From Bradyrhizobium sp. G127 (GTDB lineage Bacteria > Pseudomonadota > Alphaproteobacteria > Rhizobiales > Xanthobacteraceae), in the NCBI RefSeq assembly GCF_021502575.1, contig NZ_JAKFGN010000001.1, positions 1,054,001 to 1,118,000 on the forward strand: a stretch of DNA of 64,000 nt, given 5' to 3'. Positions 44,550-53,629 of the stretch are shown here, one piece after another. Each line of letters starts with the position of its first letter. The stretch's first letter is position 1. The position numbers were made by a program, and so were the translations under genes. The notes under the pieces are model-generated. The model was given only the letters and a program-made list of their open reading frames with translations, searched no databases and was not told the origin of the DNA.

Positions 44550-45374
44550 ATGGCCGGCTTAATAGATGGCGACGACGGGTGGAAAGTTGAGGAAGTCGGT
44601 GTCTGGGCAAAAGACAAGTTATCTTCGCTTTGCAGGTATTTAGACATTTCGCGTGGGGTTAGATCAAAGTGGATTGGTCCGACCAAAGGTGGTGCAACCT
44701 ATATCGATTTGTTCTGTGGGCCAGGCCGCTCAAGAGTTCGTAGCACTGGTGAATATATCGATGGATCGTGTGTCGCGGCTTGGAAAGAAAGTCAGAAGGC
44801 TACGCCATTTTCGGCAGTTTATATTGCAGACTTGGATCCTGAACGTCGCGATCTTGCCGCGGGACGGCTCAGGAAGGCGGGGGCACCTGTCATCGAAGTC
44901 GAGGGTGACGCGATCACCGCAGCGCGTAAGATTAGATCGTACCTAAGTCCGCACGGACTTCACTTCTGCTTCGTTGATCCCTACAGCTTGGGCGCTTTCG
45001 ATTTCGAAATTCTAAGAACATTTGCGGGACTTAGATATATCGACATTCTCGTCCATATCAGCAAAATGGACTTACAGCGCAACGCAAAAATGAATATTCG
45101 CGCCCAGCAGGACGATTTCGATAACTTCGCGCCTGGATGGCGAGCAGCCATAGACACATCGCAAAGCCACTCAACTGTTCGGCGGCTTGTTTTCAGTTAT
45201 TGGCGTAAGAGAGTTGAGGAGTTAGGTATCTCAGCGTCTGCCGCTACGGAATTGATCACCGGCGAACAAGGACAGCACCTTTATTGGCTCACACTGATTG
45301 CAAAAAACGACCTAGCACATAAATTCTGGAAAACCGCTGTAAATAAAGCCGGACAAGGTTCGCTCTTTGACTAA
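44550..45374 (+). CDS. TcmP (three-Cys-motif partner) protein, methyltransferase-like
   Basis: 274 residues. A nucleotide-binding motif YIDLFCGPGRSR (residues 51-62) resembles motif I of class I methyltransferases, an acidic strand end YIADLDPERRDLA follows, and FCFVDPYSLGAFDFE (about 139-153) resembles motif IV. C-terminal part helical. This arrangement fits the three-Cys-motif partner family, known to be genetically linked to DUF5131 proteins, which is exactly the next gene. Suspected phage-defence role; no reaction shown. AT-rich. Its stop and that of the partner overlap in CTAA. Confidence 0.85.
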   Translation: MAGLIDGDDGWKVEEVGVWAKDKLSSLCRYLDISRGVRSKWIGPTKGGATYIDLFCGPGRSRVRSTGEYIDGSCVAAWKESQKATPFSAVYIADLDPERRDLAAGRLRKAGAPVIEVEGDAITAARKIRSYLSPHGLHFCFVDPYSLGAFDFEILRTFAGLRYIDILVHISKMDLQRNAKMNIRAQQDDFDNFAPGWRAAIDTSQSHSTVRRLVFSYWRKRVEELGISASAATELITGEQGQHLYWLTLIAKNDLAHKFWKTAVNKAGQGSLFD

Positions 45375-46117
45375 GCTGAGACGTTTGGCATTTCGTCGTA
45401 AGTGCGACCGTGCAAGGTTCGTCCAGTTGCTTTCTTGTTTTTTCCACCCCACTGCTTGAAGAAAAATGCCGTGCCGGACTCGCGGCACAGCGATTCAATT
45501 TCTTCAACCCAAACGGGCTCCATGTTTCGCGCCTGTGGTCCGCTCTCGCCCCCGACGATCGCCCAATGAATCTCTGTCAAGTCAGCATCGGCAACTGAAC
45601 CGATTAGCGGCTCGAATGATATAAAGCGCACGAAGGCCGGGATTGTCCGCAATTCATCAATACGGTGGAGCACACGATCATCCTCAACGCTCGTTCCAAG
45701 CCAGACATTTGCCAACCTCTGCAAGTCGGGAACAATCACCGCCATGCGATCAGGGCGCTTTGTTAGAATTTGATATGTGTGCCGAGGCGTGGCGGCCATC
45801 ACATTCCATACTTCTCCGATGAAATCGGCAGGTACGTCCGGATGAAACAAGTCGGACATGGAATTTACAAATACGCGACGCGGTTTGGACCAAGTCCTTG
45901 GAATAGAAAGCGCTTTATGATCCAGTGTGATTTTTCCGGTCCATTTTGCCCTGCCGCCGCTTTTGCGTGTTAGTCCGCGATACTTGTCCGTTCCCATCGC
46001 CTCAAGGCGCGCGGCCATCCGCATGGCATAACAGTTCGTGCACCCGGCGGTGAGCACGGTACATCCAGCCACCGGATTCCAGGTAGCGTCGGTCCATTCG
46101 ATTGACGTTTCGCCCAT
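45371..46117 (-). CDS. DUF5131 (phage Gp37/Gp68-like) three-Cys-motif protein
   Basis: 248 residues. N terminus: TSIEWTDATWNPVAGCTVLT followed by AGCTNCYAMRMA. The cysteines are C19, C26 and C29 (C-x6-C-x2-C), hinting at an iron-sulfur cluster as in radical-SAM proteins. Further family motifs: RVFVNSMSDLFHPDVP, YQILTKRPDRM, NVWLGTSVEDDRV, FISFEPLIG, and WAIVGGESGP. Convergent with TcmP. AT-rich. Function unproven; a role in nucleic-acid modification or defence is inferred. Confidence 0.88.
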   Translation of the reverse strand: MGETSIEWTDATWNPVAGCTVLTAGCTNCYAMRMAARLEAMGTDKYRGLTRKSGGRAKWTGKITLDHKALSIPRTWSKPRRVFVNSMSDLFHPDVPADFIGEVWNVMAATPRHTYQILTKRPDRMAVIVPDLQRLANVWLGTSVEDDRVLHRIDELRTIPAFVRFISFEPLIGSVADADLTEIHWAIVGGESGPQARNMEPVWVEEIESLCRESGTAFFFKQWGGKNKKATGRTLHGRTYDEMPNVSA

Positions 46118-46184
46118 GGTGCCTCCATTGGTTACTATGGTTGCAAACGGCGGTTAATTTAAGATTCTTAAATAATCCGTCCAA

Positions 46185-46290
46185 TCAAATATACTGCTCC
46201 ATCTCCGTCAGCAGATTGCTGCGCAGGTCTTCACGATCCCATCCCATTGGCAATGTTGGCGGCGAAGAAGCCGGACTCGAGCCGCAGTCG
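46185..46290 (-). pseudogene. Decayed 3' end of a galU-type gene
   Basis: The minus strand resembles the last 33 or so codons of GalU: DCGS, then after a 1-nt deletion GFFAANIANGM, then after a 1-nt insertion DREDLRSNLLTEMEQY, I and a stop. It is clearly similar to the intact galU end (47491-47590) but diverged, so it is not a recent copy. It is in direct orientation with galU, and the OpgC-type gene lies between them. Confidence 0.75.
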
Positions 46291-46296
46291 TTTTTG

Positions 46297-47448
46297 CTAA
46301 AACAGCTTCGGTCGTCCGCCCGCCGCCTTTTCCGTCGCCGTCATCAGCGTCGCCACCGCGATCATGACCGCGACGCCGAGCGCGCTGATCGCAAGCTGCA
46401 TCGCAACGCCGCCGGACCATGCTTTCAGCATCTGGCCCGCGACAAAGGCCAGCGGCACGCCGAGGCAATAGATCGCCAGCGATTGCTCGCCGCAGCGGAT
46501 CGCGCCGCGCGCGGCCCGCGACTGCAGCCAACGCCAGTCGTGCGGCATCAGCCGCAGCCCGACCACGGCCAGCGCCGCGAAATGCAGCGCGCGCAGCGGA
46601 TCGAGGCCGCTCTTGTCGATCGGATAGATCAGCGCCTTGATCGCTTCGGGAATGAAGGTTTCCAGCGGCTTGACGTGCCAGCTCAGCACCACGGCGAAGC
46701 TGAACAGCAGATAGCCTGCGGCCAGCGCGAAGACCGCGCGCGAACGCAGCAGCGGCGTCAGCCGTTCCGCGCCGCCCATCGCCGCCCATGCGCCGAACAC
46801 GAACAGCAATTGCCAGGCCAGCGGATTGAAGAACCATTCGCCCTTCGGCCATGTCGTCAGATTGAATCCCGAGACCTGCACCAGAATGTAGAGCACCAGC
46901 GATCCCGCGAACGCCACCAGCGTCGCCGCGCGCGACATCAGCCACAACAGCGGCGCGCACATGAGATGCAGCAGCGCGAAGGTCGGCAGCACGTCGGTGT
47001 TCACCGGCATGTAATGCAGCAGCGCCGCGTGCATCAGCGCGTTGCCGGGGGCTGCGAACAGCACGGCGGTGTTGGTGTCGTCCAGCGTCGCGCGGTCCGC
47101 GCCGTTCACCGCATAGATGATTGCGACGAAGACGACGATCAGCAGCAGGAAGGCGGCGTAGATTTCGAGCCCGCGCCGCACGCTGCGGGCGAGGGCATGG
47201 AGAAAGCCCTGTTGCTTCAGGTCGCGGCCATAGGCCAGCGCGCAGGTATAGCCGGACACGAAGAAGAAGATTTCGGTGGTGTCGCTGAAGCCGTAATTGC
47301 GCAGCGTCAGCCATTCGCCGATGTTGTTCGGCACGTGATCGAGGAAGATGAACCACAGCGCGATACCGCGGAACAGATCGAGCCGCAGGTCGCGCGGCTG
47401 CGTCGCGGTCCCGCCGTGTGATTGCGGGAGCGCGGCGCGGCTAGCCAT
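46297..47448 (-). CDS. OpgC-domain membrane acyltransferase
   Basis: 383 residues with about ten membrane helices. The N terminus RDLRLDLFRGIALWFIFLDHVP contains the Arg and His expected for OpgC/acyltransferase-3 family catalysis; FSDTTEIFFFVSGYTCALAYG follows. OpgC-type proteins transfer succinyl or other acyl groups onto periplasmic glucans or surface polysaccharides. It is 42 bp downstream of galU on the same strand, suggesting a joint role in envelope sugar metabolism. Confidence 0.87.
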   Translation of the reverse strand: MASRAALPQSHGGTATQPRDLRLDLFRGIALWFIFLDHVPNNIGEWLTLRNYGFSDTTEIFFFVSGYTCALAYGRDLKQQGFLHALARSVRRGLEIYAAFLLLIVVFVAIIYAVNGADRATLDDTNTAVLFAAPGNALMHAALLHYMPVNTDVLPTFALLHLMCAPLLWLMSRAATLVAFAGSLVLYILVQVSGFNLTTWPKGEWFFNPLAWQLLFVFGAWAAMGGAERLTPLLRSRAVFALAAGYLLFSFAVVLSWHVKPLETFIPEAIKALIYPIDKSGLDPLRALHFAALAVVGLRLMPHDWRWLQSRAARGAIRCGEQSLAIYCLGVPLAFVAGQMLKAWSGGVAMQLAISALGVAVMIAVATLMTATEKAAGGRPKLF

Positions 47449-47490
47449 CGCTGCGGCCTGTAGTGAGAGAGAATGCGGCGCGCGGCGCGC

Positions 47491-48363
47491 TCACAGATAT
47501 TTCTTCATTTCCGCGCGCAGCTCGTCGCGCAGGTCGTCGCGGTCCATCGCGTAGGCGATGTTGGCGGCGAGGAAGCCGGACTTCGAGCCGCAGTCGTAGC
47601 TCTTGCCCTTGAACTTGAAGCCGTAGAACGCCTGGCTTTTCGCAAGGCCGAGCATGGCGTCGGTGAGCTGGATTTCGCCGCCCGCGCCCTTGGCCTGGGT
47701 TTCCAGCACGTTGAAGATTTCCGGCTGCAGGATGTAGCGCCCGGTGATCGAGAGGTTCGAGGGCGCGACTTCCTTCTTCGGCTTCTCCACCATGCCGTTG
47801 AGTTCGAACATCTCGCCTTTAGGTTTTCCAACGCCGACCACGCCGTACATGTGGACCTGATCCATCGGCACTTCTTCCACCGCGATGATGTTGGCCTTGT
47901 CGGCGCCCGCGGCGTTGGCGGCGTCGATCATCTGCTTGAGGCCGCTTGGGCGATGCTTCACCAGCACGTCCGGCAGCAACACGGCAAACGGCTCGTTGCC
48001 GATGATGTCGCGCGCGCACCACACCGCATGGCCCAGTCCAAGTGGCGCCTGCTGGCGGGTGAACGAGGTCGCGCCCGCCTTCGGCTGGTCGCGCTCCAGG
48101 ATGTCCATTTCCTTGAGCTTGTTGCGCTCCTTCAGCGTGTCCTCGAGTTCGTAGGGCCGGTCGAAATGGTCCTCGATCACGCCCTTGTTGCGCCCGGTGA
48201 CGAACACGAGATGCTCGATGCCGGCTTCCAGCGCCTCGTCCACCACATGCTGGATCAGCGGGCGGTCGACCACGGTGAGCATTTCCTTCGGCATGGCCTT
48301 GGTGGCGGGCAGGAAGCGGGTGCCGAGACCGGCGACGGGGAAGACGGCTTTGCGGATTTTCAT
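47491..48363 (-). CDS. galU: UTP-glucose-1-phosphate uridylyltransferase
   Basis: 290 residues from ATG 48363. Makes UDP-glucose for glycans and lipopolysaccharide. Nucleotidyltransferase motif VFPVAGLGTRFLPATKAMPK, then VDRPLIQHVVDEALEAGIEH, PLGLGHAVWCARDII, and VEKPKKEVAPSNL, all of the GalU family. Its C terminus (DRDDLRDELRAEMKKYL) is also found in mutated form at 46185-46290. Likely co-transcribed with the OpgC gene. Confidence 0.96.
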   Translation of the reverse strand: MKIRKAVFPVAGLGTRFLPATKAMPKEMLTVVDRPLIQHVVDEALEAGIEHLVFVTGRNKGVIEDHFDRPYELEDTLKERNKLKEMDILERDQPKAGATSFTRQQAPLGLGHAVWCARDIIGNEPFAVLLPDVLVKHRPSGLKQMIDAANAAGADKANIIAVEEVPMDQVHMYGVVGVGKPKGEMFELNGMVEKPKKEVAPSNLSITGRYILQPEIFNVLETQAKGAGGEIQLTDAMLGLAKSQAFYGFKFKGKSYDCGSKSGFLAANIAYAMDRDDLRDELRAEMKKYL

Positions 48364-48634
48364 GAGGCTCTTTGATATGTCGTGAAAAGACGTGGGTGGG
48401 TGGTAGCAGGTTTTGCGGTGTTGAAAAACCGCTTGGCGGGCAGGGAGTTCCGTAAAGGTTATTGGATGAACGGCGCGTGAGCGGTCTGCGGATTTTTTGT
48501 GGCGGCTCCCATGCGCGGGCATGCGCTGGCGCGGCTGCATGGCCGGGCCTAGTCTTGCCCGGCCTTCCTTCACGGCGCCGCCCGGCAGCCGATTTCTCTT
48601 CACTCCTTAAGATCAAGCATTCAGGAGACCATCC

Positions 48635-49660
48635 ATGGAATACCGCCGTCTCGGGGCTTCGGGCCTCACCGTTCCCGTGTTCTCGTTCGGCACCGGCACC
48701 TTCGGCGGCGTCGGCCGTCTCGCCGGCTGGGGCAAGACCGACGCCACCGAGGCGCGGCGGCTGCTCGATCTGTGCTTCGATGCGGGCGTGTCAATGTTCG
48801 ACACCGCCGACGTCTATTCGCGCGGTGAATCCGAGCGCGTGCTGGGCGAGGCGCTGAAGGGCCGCCGCGACAAGGCGCTGATCTCCACCAAGGCGACGTT
48901 CCGCTTTTCCGACGCGCTCAACGATGTCGGCTCCTCGCGCCAGCATCTGACGTCGAGCGTCGAGGCCTCGCTGAAGCGGCTCGGCACCGATTACATCGAT
49001 CTGTTTCAACTGCACGGCTTCGACGCCATGACGCCGCCGGAAGAGGTGTTGTCCACGCTCGATGTGCTGGTGCGCGCGGGCAAGATCCGTTATGTCGGCG
49101 TCTCGAATTTCTCCGGCTGGCACCTGATGAAGGCGCTCAATGTCGCCGACAAGCATGGGTATCCGCGCTATGTCGCCAACCAGACCTATTACTCGCTGGT
49201 CGGCCGCGATTACGAATGGGAGCTGATGCCGCTCGGTCTCGATCAGGGCATTGGCGCTGTGGTGTGGTCGCCGCTCGGCTGGGGCCGTCTCACCGGCAAA
49301 ATCCGCCGCGGTCAGCCGAAGCCCGAGGTGAGCCGCCTCGACACCACCGCCGAGATGGGCCCGCCGGTGCCCGACGAGCAGGTCTATCGCGTGGTCGATG
49401 CGATCGACGAGATCGCCAAGGAGACCGGCAAGACCGTGCCGCAGATTGCGCTGAACTGGCTGTTGCAGCGGCCGACGGTGTCCACCGTCATCATCGGCGC
49501 GCGCAATGAGGAGCAGCTCAAGCAGAACCTCGGCGCGATCGGCTGGAACCTGAGCAAGGAGCAGGTGGCGAAGCTGGACGAGGCCAGCAAGGTGACGCTG
49601 CCCTATCCCTACTGGCACCAGCGCACGACGTTCACCGAGCGCAACCCGCCGCCGGTGTAA
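48635..49660 (+). CDS. Aldo/keto reductase
   Basis: 341 residues with CAGGAGACC before the ATG. AKR TIM-barrel tetrad: Asp and Tyr in MFDTADVYSRGESERV, Lys in LISTKATFRF, His in IDLFQLHGFDA. NADPH-binding: WLLQRPTVSTVIIGARNEEQ near the C terminus. This is the typical 310-345 residue AKR of unknown carbonyl substrate. It is divergent from galU with 270 bp between, in which I see no gene. Confidence 0.93.
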   Translation: MEYRRLGASGLTVPVFSFGTGTFGGVGRLAGWGKTDATEARRLLDLCFDAGVSMFDTADVYSRGESERVLGEALKGRRDKALISTKATFRFSDALNDVGSSRQHLTSSVEASLKRLGTDYIDLFQLHGFDAMTPPEEVLSTLDVLVRAGKIRYVGVSNFSGWHLMKALNVADKHGYPRYVANQTYYSLVGRDYEWELMPLGLDQGIGAVVWSPLGWGRLTGKIRRGQPKPEVSRLDTTAEMGPPVPDEQVYRVVDAIDEIAKETGKTVPQIALNWLLQRPTVSTVIIGARNEEQLKQNLGAIGWNLSKEQVAKLDEASKVTLPYPYWHQRTTFTERNPPPV

Positions 49661-49762
49661 CCGCGACAATTTTGCGTCAAGAATTGCCGTTCTGTTAGTC
49701 TTTTGGAAACCCTCACCGGGCCTTCTAGGTCTTTGGGTGCGGTTTTCAGGGTGCGGGCGGCG

Positions 49763-51145
49763 ATGCGTCAATCAGGGACATTTGTAGCGGCGGCAGCAAT
49801 GCTGATGGCGGTAAGCGCCCATGCGCAGACCGCCACCGGACGCGGCCCGTTGCAGTCGCGCGCGGAAATTACCGGCTCGATCAACCAGACACCCTCCATG
49901 CCGCGTCAGGTCGCGCCGCCGCCGCGCCGGATGGCGCAGGCCGCGCCGCCCAAGGAGTGGAGCGGGGAAGACGGCGCATCCGGCCATCCCCTGATGACGG
50001 CCGACGCCATTCGCCGCTCGGCGCAGAATTTCGACCGCTGCGTCGCCGGGATGTGGCCCGACGCCGCACGGCGCGGAATTTCCCAACAGAGTTTCGAACG
50101 CTTCACGGCGGACCTCTCGCCGGATCTGCGCATCATGGATCTGATGGATTCGCAGCCCGAGTTCACCAAGGCGGTGTGGGACTATCTCGATATTCTGGTC
50201 ACCGATGCGCGCATTGCGCGCGGCCGCGAAGTGTTGGCGAAAAACGCCGCAACCTTTGCCGCGGCCGAAAAAGCCTATGGCGTCGATCGCTACATCATCG
50301 CGGCGATCTGGGGCATTGAATCAAACTACGGCACGCAGGGCGGCGACCGCAGCGTGCTGAACTCGACCGCGACGCTGGCCTGCGTCGGCCGCCGTCAGGG
50401 CTACTTCAAGGACGAGTTTCTCGCGGCGCTGGAAATTCTCCATCGCGGCGACCTGACGCCACAGCAGATGCGCGGCTCGTGGGCAGGTGCGTTCGGCGCG
50501 ACGCAGTTCATGCCGACGGCGTTCAAGCGCTTTGCGGTGGACTTCGACGGCGACGGCAAGCGCAACACCGTGGACGACATTCCGGATATCATCGCGTCCA
50601 CCGCGGCGAAGTTCAAAAAGGACGGCTGGGCGCAGGGACAGACCTGGGGCTACGAAGTCGAAGTGCCGCAGGGCTTCAATTATCTCCATGCCGACCGCGC
50701 CAAGAACTACACCATCGCGCAGTGGGAGCATCTCGGCGTTCGCCGCGCCGGCGGCAAGCCGTTTCCGCGCACCACCGACAAGGCCTTCCTGTTGGCGCCT
50801 GCCGGCGCGGATGGTCCGGGCTTTCTGATGCTGGGAAATTTCCGCTCCATCATGCGCTACAATCCGTCCGAAGCCTACGCGCTGGCGATTGGTCACTTCG
50901 CGGATCGCCTGCGTGGCGGCACGCCGTTCGTGCAGCAATGGCCGCGGCAGGAGCGGGTGCTGTCCCGCGACGAGCGGTTCGAGTTGCAGCAGTTGCTGGC
51001 GCAGCGAGGGTTCTATCGCGGCGAACCCGACGGCAATCTCGGCGGCGAAACCCGCAAAGCCCTGCGCAGTTTCCAAGCCGCGGCGGGCTTGCCCGCCGAC
51101 GGCTTCGCCTCATCGGGCATACTGGACCGGCTGCGCGGACGCTGA
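49763..51145 (+). CDS. MltB-type lytic murein transglycosylase with peptidoglycan-binding tail
   Basis: 460 residues from ATG 49763 (49703 and GTG 49751 are alternatives). Signal peptide about residues 1-22 (SGTFVAAAAMLMAVSAHAQ), a Pro-rich linker, SLT_2 catalytic domain (Glu in IIAAIWGIESNYGTQGGDRS, LHRGDLTPQQMRGSWAGAFG, QFMPTAFKRFAVDFDGDGKR) and a PG_binding_1 tail (FELQQLLAQRGFYRGEPDGN...TRKALRSFQAAAGLPADGF). Cleaves peptidoglycan in the periplasm. Confidence 0.94.
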   Translation: MRQSGTFVAAAAMLMAVSAHAQTATGRGPLQSRAEITGSINQTPSMPRQVAPPPRRMAQAAPPKEWSGEDGASGHPLMTADAIRRSAQNFDRCVAGMWPDAARRGISQQSFERFTADLSPDLRIMDLMDSQPEFTKAVWDYLDILVTDARIARGREVLAKNAATFAAAEKAYGVDRYIIAAIWGIESNYGTQGGDRSVLNSTATLACVGRRQGYFKDEFLAALEILHRGDLTPQQMRGSWAGAFGATQFMPTAFKRFAVDFDGDGKRNTVDDIPDIIASTAAKFKKDGWAQGQTWGYEVEVPQGFNYLHADRAKNYTIAQWEHLGVRRAGGKPFPRTTDKAFLLAPAGADGPGFLMLGNFRSIMRYNPSEAYALAIGHFADRLRGGTPFVQQWPRQERVLSRDERFELQQLLAQRGFYRGEPDGNLGGETRKALRSFQAAAGLPADGFASSGILDRLRGR

Positions 51146-51177
51146 CCTTCGTCGGCGTCAAAGCGCGCCGACGAGTT

Positions 51178-51504
51178 TCACCCGATCTCCAGCGACGAGA
51201 TCTTGCCGTCGGTCACGCCGAAATTGAAATTGAGATTGACCGGACTGTTGGGAAATGTGCCCGACACTTTTCCGGTCATGACGATCTTGCCGTTCTTTGT
51301 GGTGACTGCGACCGGCTCGACAGTGTGATGATATTTTTCCCGCGACCCGGTCATCCACTCCCGGATGGCCGCATGGCCCTGGATCGTGCGCCCTTCGTCG
51401 TGGACGACGGCGTCAGAGGCAAAGCAGGCCGTCAGCGTATCCATGTCGCCGGCGTTTTCGGACGCGATGTAGGTATCGATGGGTTTTGGAAGTTGAACGG
51501 ACAT
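51178..51504 (-). CDS. SnoaL-like (NTF2-fold) protein
   Basis: 108 residues from ATG 51504 with GAGG 7-8 nt upstream. NTF2-like fold pattern: [42 protein letters not shown], and [18 protein letters not shown]. Members are small ligand-binding or isomerase-like proteins. The remains of an HxlR regulator lie divergently upstream, so the gene may once have been under its control. Confidence 0.8.
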
Positions 51505-51694
51505 GGGATTTCCTCTGACGTGACGGTGAATGGCAGGCCGCCGAGGCGGCTGGATCGTGCGGTCATGAGGATGGGAATACGTTCGGGACATGACAAGAAC
51601 GCACCCGGACGTAACCCGCGCACCTTCAGGTAAGCGTAACCAACACCACACGCCGATGACGGCCAATGGCATCGAGCGGAATTGGTAAATTTTC

Positions 51695-51843
51695 GACGAC
51701 GGCATGGTGCTGCGGATCGTCCATCCGCACGTGCCCCGAAAGTCGAATATGCCCTGACCGAGCGGGGCCAGGCGTTGTGTCGGGCGCTCGATGCGCTCCT
51801 GACCTGGTCGGAGGCCCCGGATACAGCCGATTCCGGCCCTTGA
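51695..51843 (+). pseudogene. C-terminal remnant of an HxlR-type regulator
   Basis: [13 protein letters not shown], then after a single-base deletion [20 protein letters not shown] and TWSEAPDT to a stop at 51841-51843. This is the wing and C-terminal helix of HxlR regulators (typical PPKVEYxLT motif). The N-terminal HTH part is missing from the 190 bp upstream. It is divergent from the SnoaL-like gene, a typical HxlR position. Confidence 0.7.
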
Positions 51844-51946
51844 CGCCGCCCCGGCATGCCCTGTTTATGACCCGCGATTTCGCCCCGTTGGGGCCTGAAT
51901 CTGCTATTATTTCAACGTATCGATTGTCCAGGCCCCTGTGAGCCAT

Positions 51947-53629
51947 ATGCCGAAACCGACTTCATTCCTGCGCCTCTTGACCGAACGCGGCCCACTGATC
52001 GTTCTGGCGGTCGCGGGAGTCATGCTGTTTGGCGTGGCCGGGCCGGCTTCAGCGCAATTCTTCGATTTCGGTTTCGGTCGCCCGCAGCGGCCCCAGCCGC
52101 CGCGCGGCGCACCGGGCGGAGGCGGAGGATTTTTCTCGCCGTTCAGCGATACGTTCGGCCCGGGCCAGCAGCAGCAGGCGCCGCGTGTGGATTATTCACG
52201 GGCACCCGCGCCCGCCAAGCGCGATACGATCCCCGAGCAGAATGTGCTGGTGCTCGGCGACGCAATGGCGGACTGGCTGGCCTACGGCCTTGAAGACGCG
52301 CTGGCGGAAACGCCCGAACTCGGCGTCATCCGCAAGCACAAGACGGTGTCCGGTCTTTTGAAGTACCAGCCCAAGGGCGAACCGTCGGACTGGGTCGCTG
52401 CGGCGAAGGGCATTCTCGCCACCGAGAAGCCGGACGTTATCGTCGTCATGCTCGGTCTCAACGACCGCATTCCAATCCGCGAACCCGCAGTGGAAAAGAA
52501 GGCCGACGCCAAGCCGGGCGAAAAGCCCGGCGACAAGGCCAAGGGCGCGAAGAAGGGCGCCAAGCCGAATGAGGCCGATGTCGCGAAGCCCGGCGACAAG
52601 CCCGCCGACGCTGCTGCAGACAACAAGACTGCGGACAACAAGCCAGCCGAGGCCAAACCGGCGGAGACCGAGGTCGCGCCCGACGACGATGATGACACGC
52701 CGCAGATCGCGGCGCCGGAGAAGGCGCGCTCGGCGAGCGGCAGTTATGATTTCCGCGAGGAGCGCTGGGTCGAGCTCTACACCAAGAAGATCGAGGAAAT
52801 GGTCGCGGTCCTGAAATCCAAGGGCGTCCCGGTGCTGTGGGTCGGCCTGCCGGCCGTGCGGGGACCGAAGGCCACCTCGGACATGCTGTTCCTCGACGCG
52901 CTCTATCGTGACGTCGCCGGCAAGACCGGCATCACCTACGTCGATGTCTGGGATGGCTTCGTCGATGAAGCCGGGCGGTTCGCGCAGCAGGGCCCGGACT
53001 TCGAAGGCCAGACCCGCCGACTGCGCTCCAATGACGGCGTCTATTTTACCAAGGCCGGCGCACGCAAGCTGGCGCACTATACCGAACGCGAAATCCGCCG
53101 CGTGCTGGCAGCGCGTTCGGGCCCGATCGCGCTGCCGAGCGAATCCTTCTCGCCGGATTCCAACATCCGGCCGGGCGAGGCCGGTCCGCGCCCGCTGATG
53201 GGGCCGGTGATTCCGCTGGTGGCGTCATCGGTCGGCACCGACGAACTGCTCGGCGGCGTCGGCACGCGGCCCGCGTCGGTGGATGCGCTTGCGGCGCGCA
53301 CGCTGGTGAAGGGCGAACCGCTCGCGCCGCCAGCCGGACGCGCTGACGATTTCTCCTGGCCGCGCCGCGAAGTGGGCGCGCTCAGTGCGCCGCCCAGCGA
53401 TCCCGCCGTTGCGGCCGCCTCGCCCGACGGGACTGTAGCCCCGAAGCCGAAACCCAAGAGGCCTGCCCAACCGCCAGAGGGCTTTATCGCGCAGGATACC
53501 AGCCGGGTGCCGCCGGGCTTCGCCGTTCGTCCACGCCAGCAGACCGTGGGCCGCGACGGATTCCCGAGGCCTCCGGCAAATGTCGGCGGCTCGGGCTTCG
53601 GATTCGGCGGCCTGTTCGGGCGCTGGTAG
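51947..53629 (+). CDS. DUF459 SGNH-fold protein, probably catalytically inactive
   Basis: 560 residues from ATG 51947 (GTG 51938 is possible). N-terminal signal/anchor (LIVLAVAGVMLFGVAG, ending near ASAQ), Gly/Pro linker, SGNH-like domain interrupted by a Lys/Ala/Glu-rich insertion (about residues 185-265), and a Pro-rich C terminus. Block I reads LVLGDAMADWLAYG with Ala for the catalytic Ser; block III GLNDRIP is intact; block V SNDGVYFTKAGARKLAHY has Tyr for the catalytic His. Probably a periplasmic binding or scaffold protein. Confidence 0.83.
   Translation: MPKPTSFLRLLTERGPLIVLAVAGVMLFGVAGPASAQFFDFGFGRPQRPQPPRGAPGGGGGFFSPFSDTFGPGQQQQAPRVDYSRAPAPAKRDTIPEQNVLVLGDAMADWLAYGLEDALAETPELGVIRKHKTVSGLLKYQPKGEPSDWVAAAKGILATEKPDVIVVMLGLNDRIPIREPAVEKKADAKPGEKPGDKAKGAKKGAKPNEADVAKPGDKPADAAADNKTADNKPAEAKPAETEVAPDDDDDTPQIAAPEKARSASGSYDFREERWVELYTKKIEEMVAVLKSKGVPVLWVGLPAVRGPKATSDMLFLDALYRDVAGKTGITYVDVWDGFVDEAGRFAQQGPDFEGQTRRLRSNDGVYFTKAGARKLAHYTEREIRRVLAARSGPIALPSESFSPDSNIRPGEAGPRPLMGPVIPLVASSVGTDELLGGVGTRPASVDALAARTLVKGEPLAPPAGRADDFSWPRREVGALSAPPSDPAVAAASPDGTVAPKPKPKRPAQPPEGFIAQDTSRVPPGFAVRPRQQTVGRDGFPRPPANVGGSGFGFGGLFGRW

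Noticed and set aside
36323..46290. Prophage or integrative element from 36 to 46 kb
   Set aside because: No integrase, transposase, phage structural or replication genes; the middle consists of ordinary chromosomal genes with native composition. Only two small cassettes at its ends look foreign.
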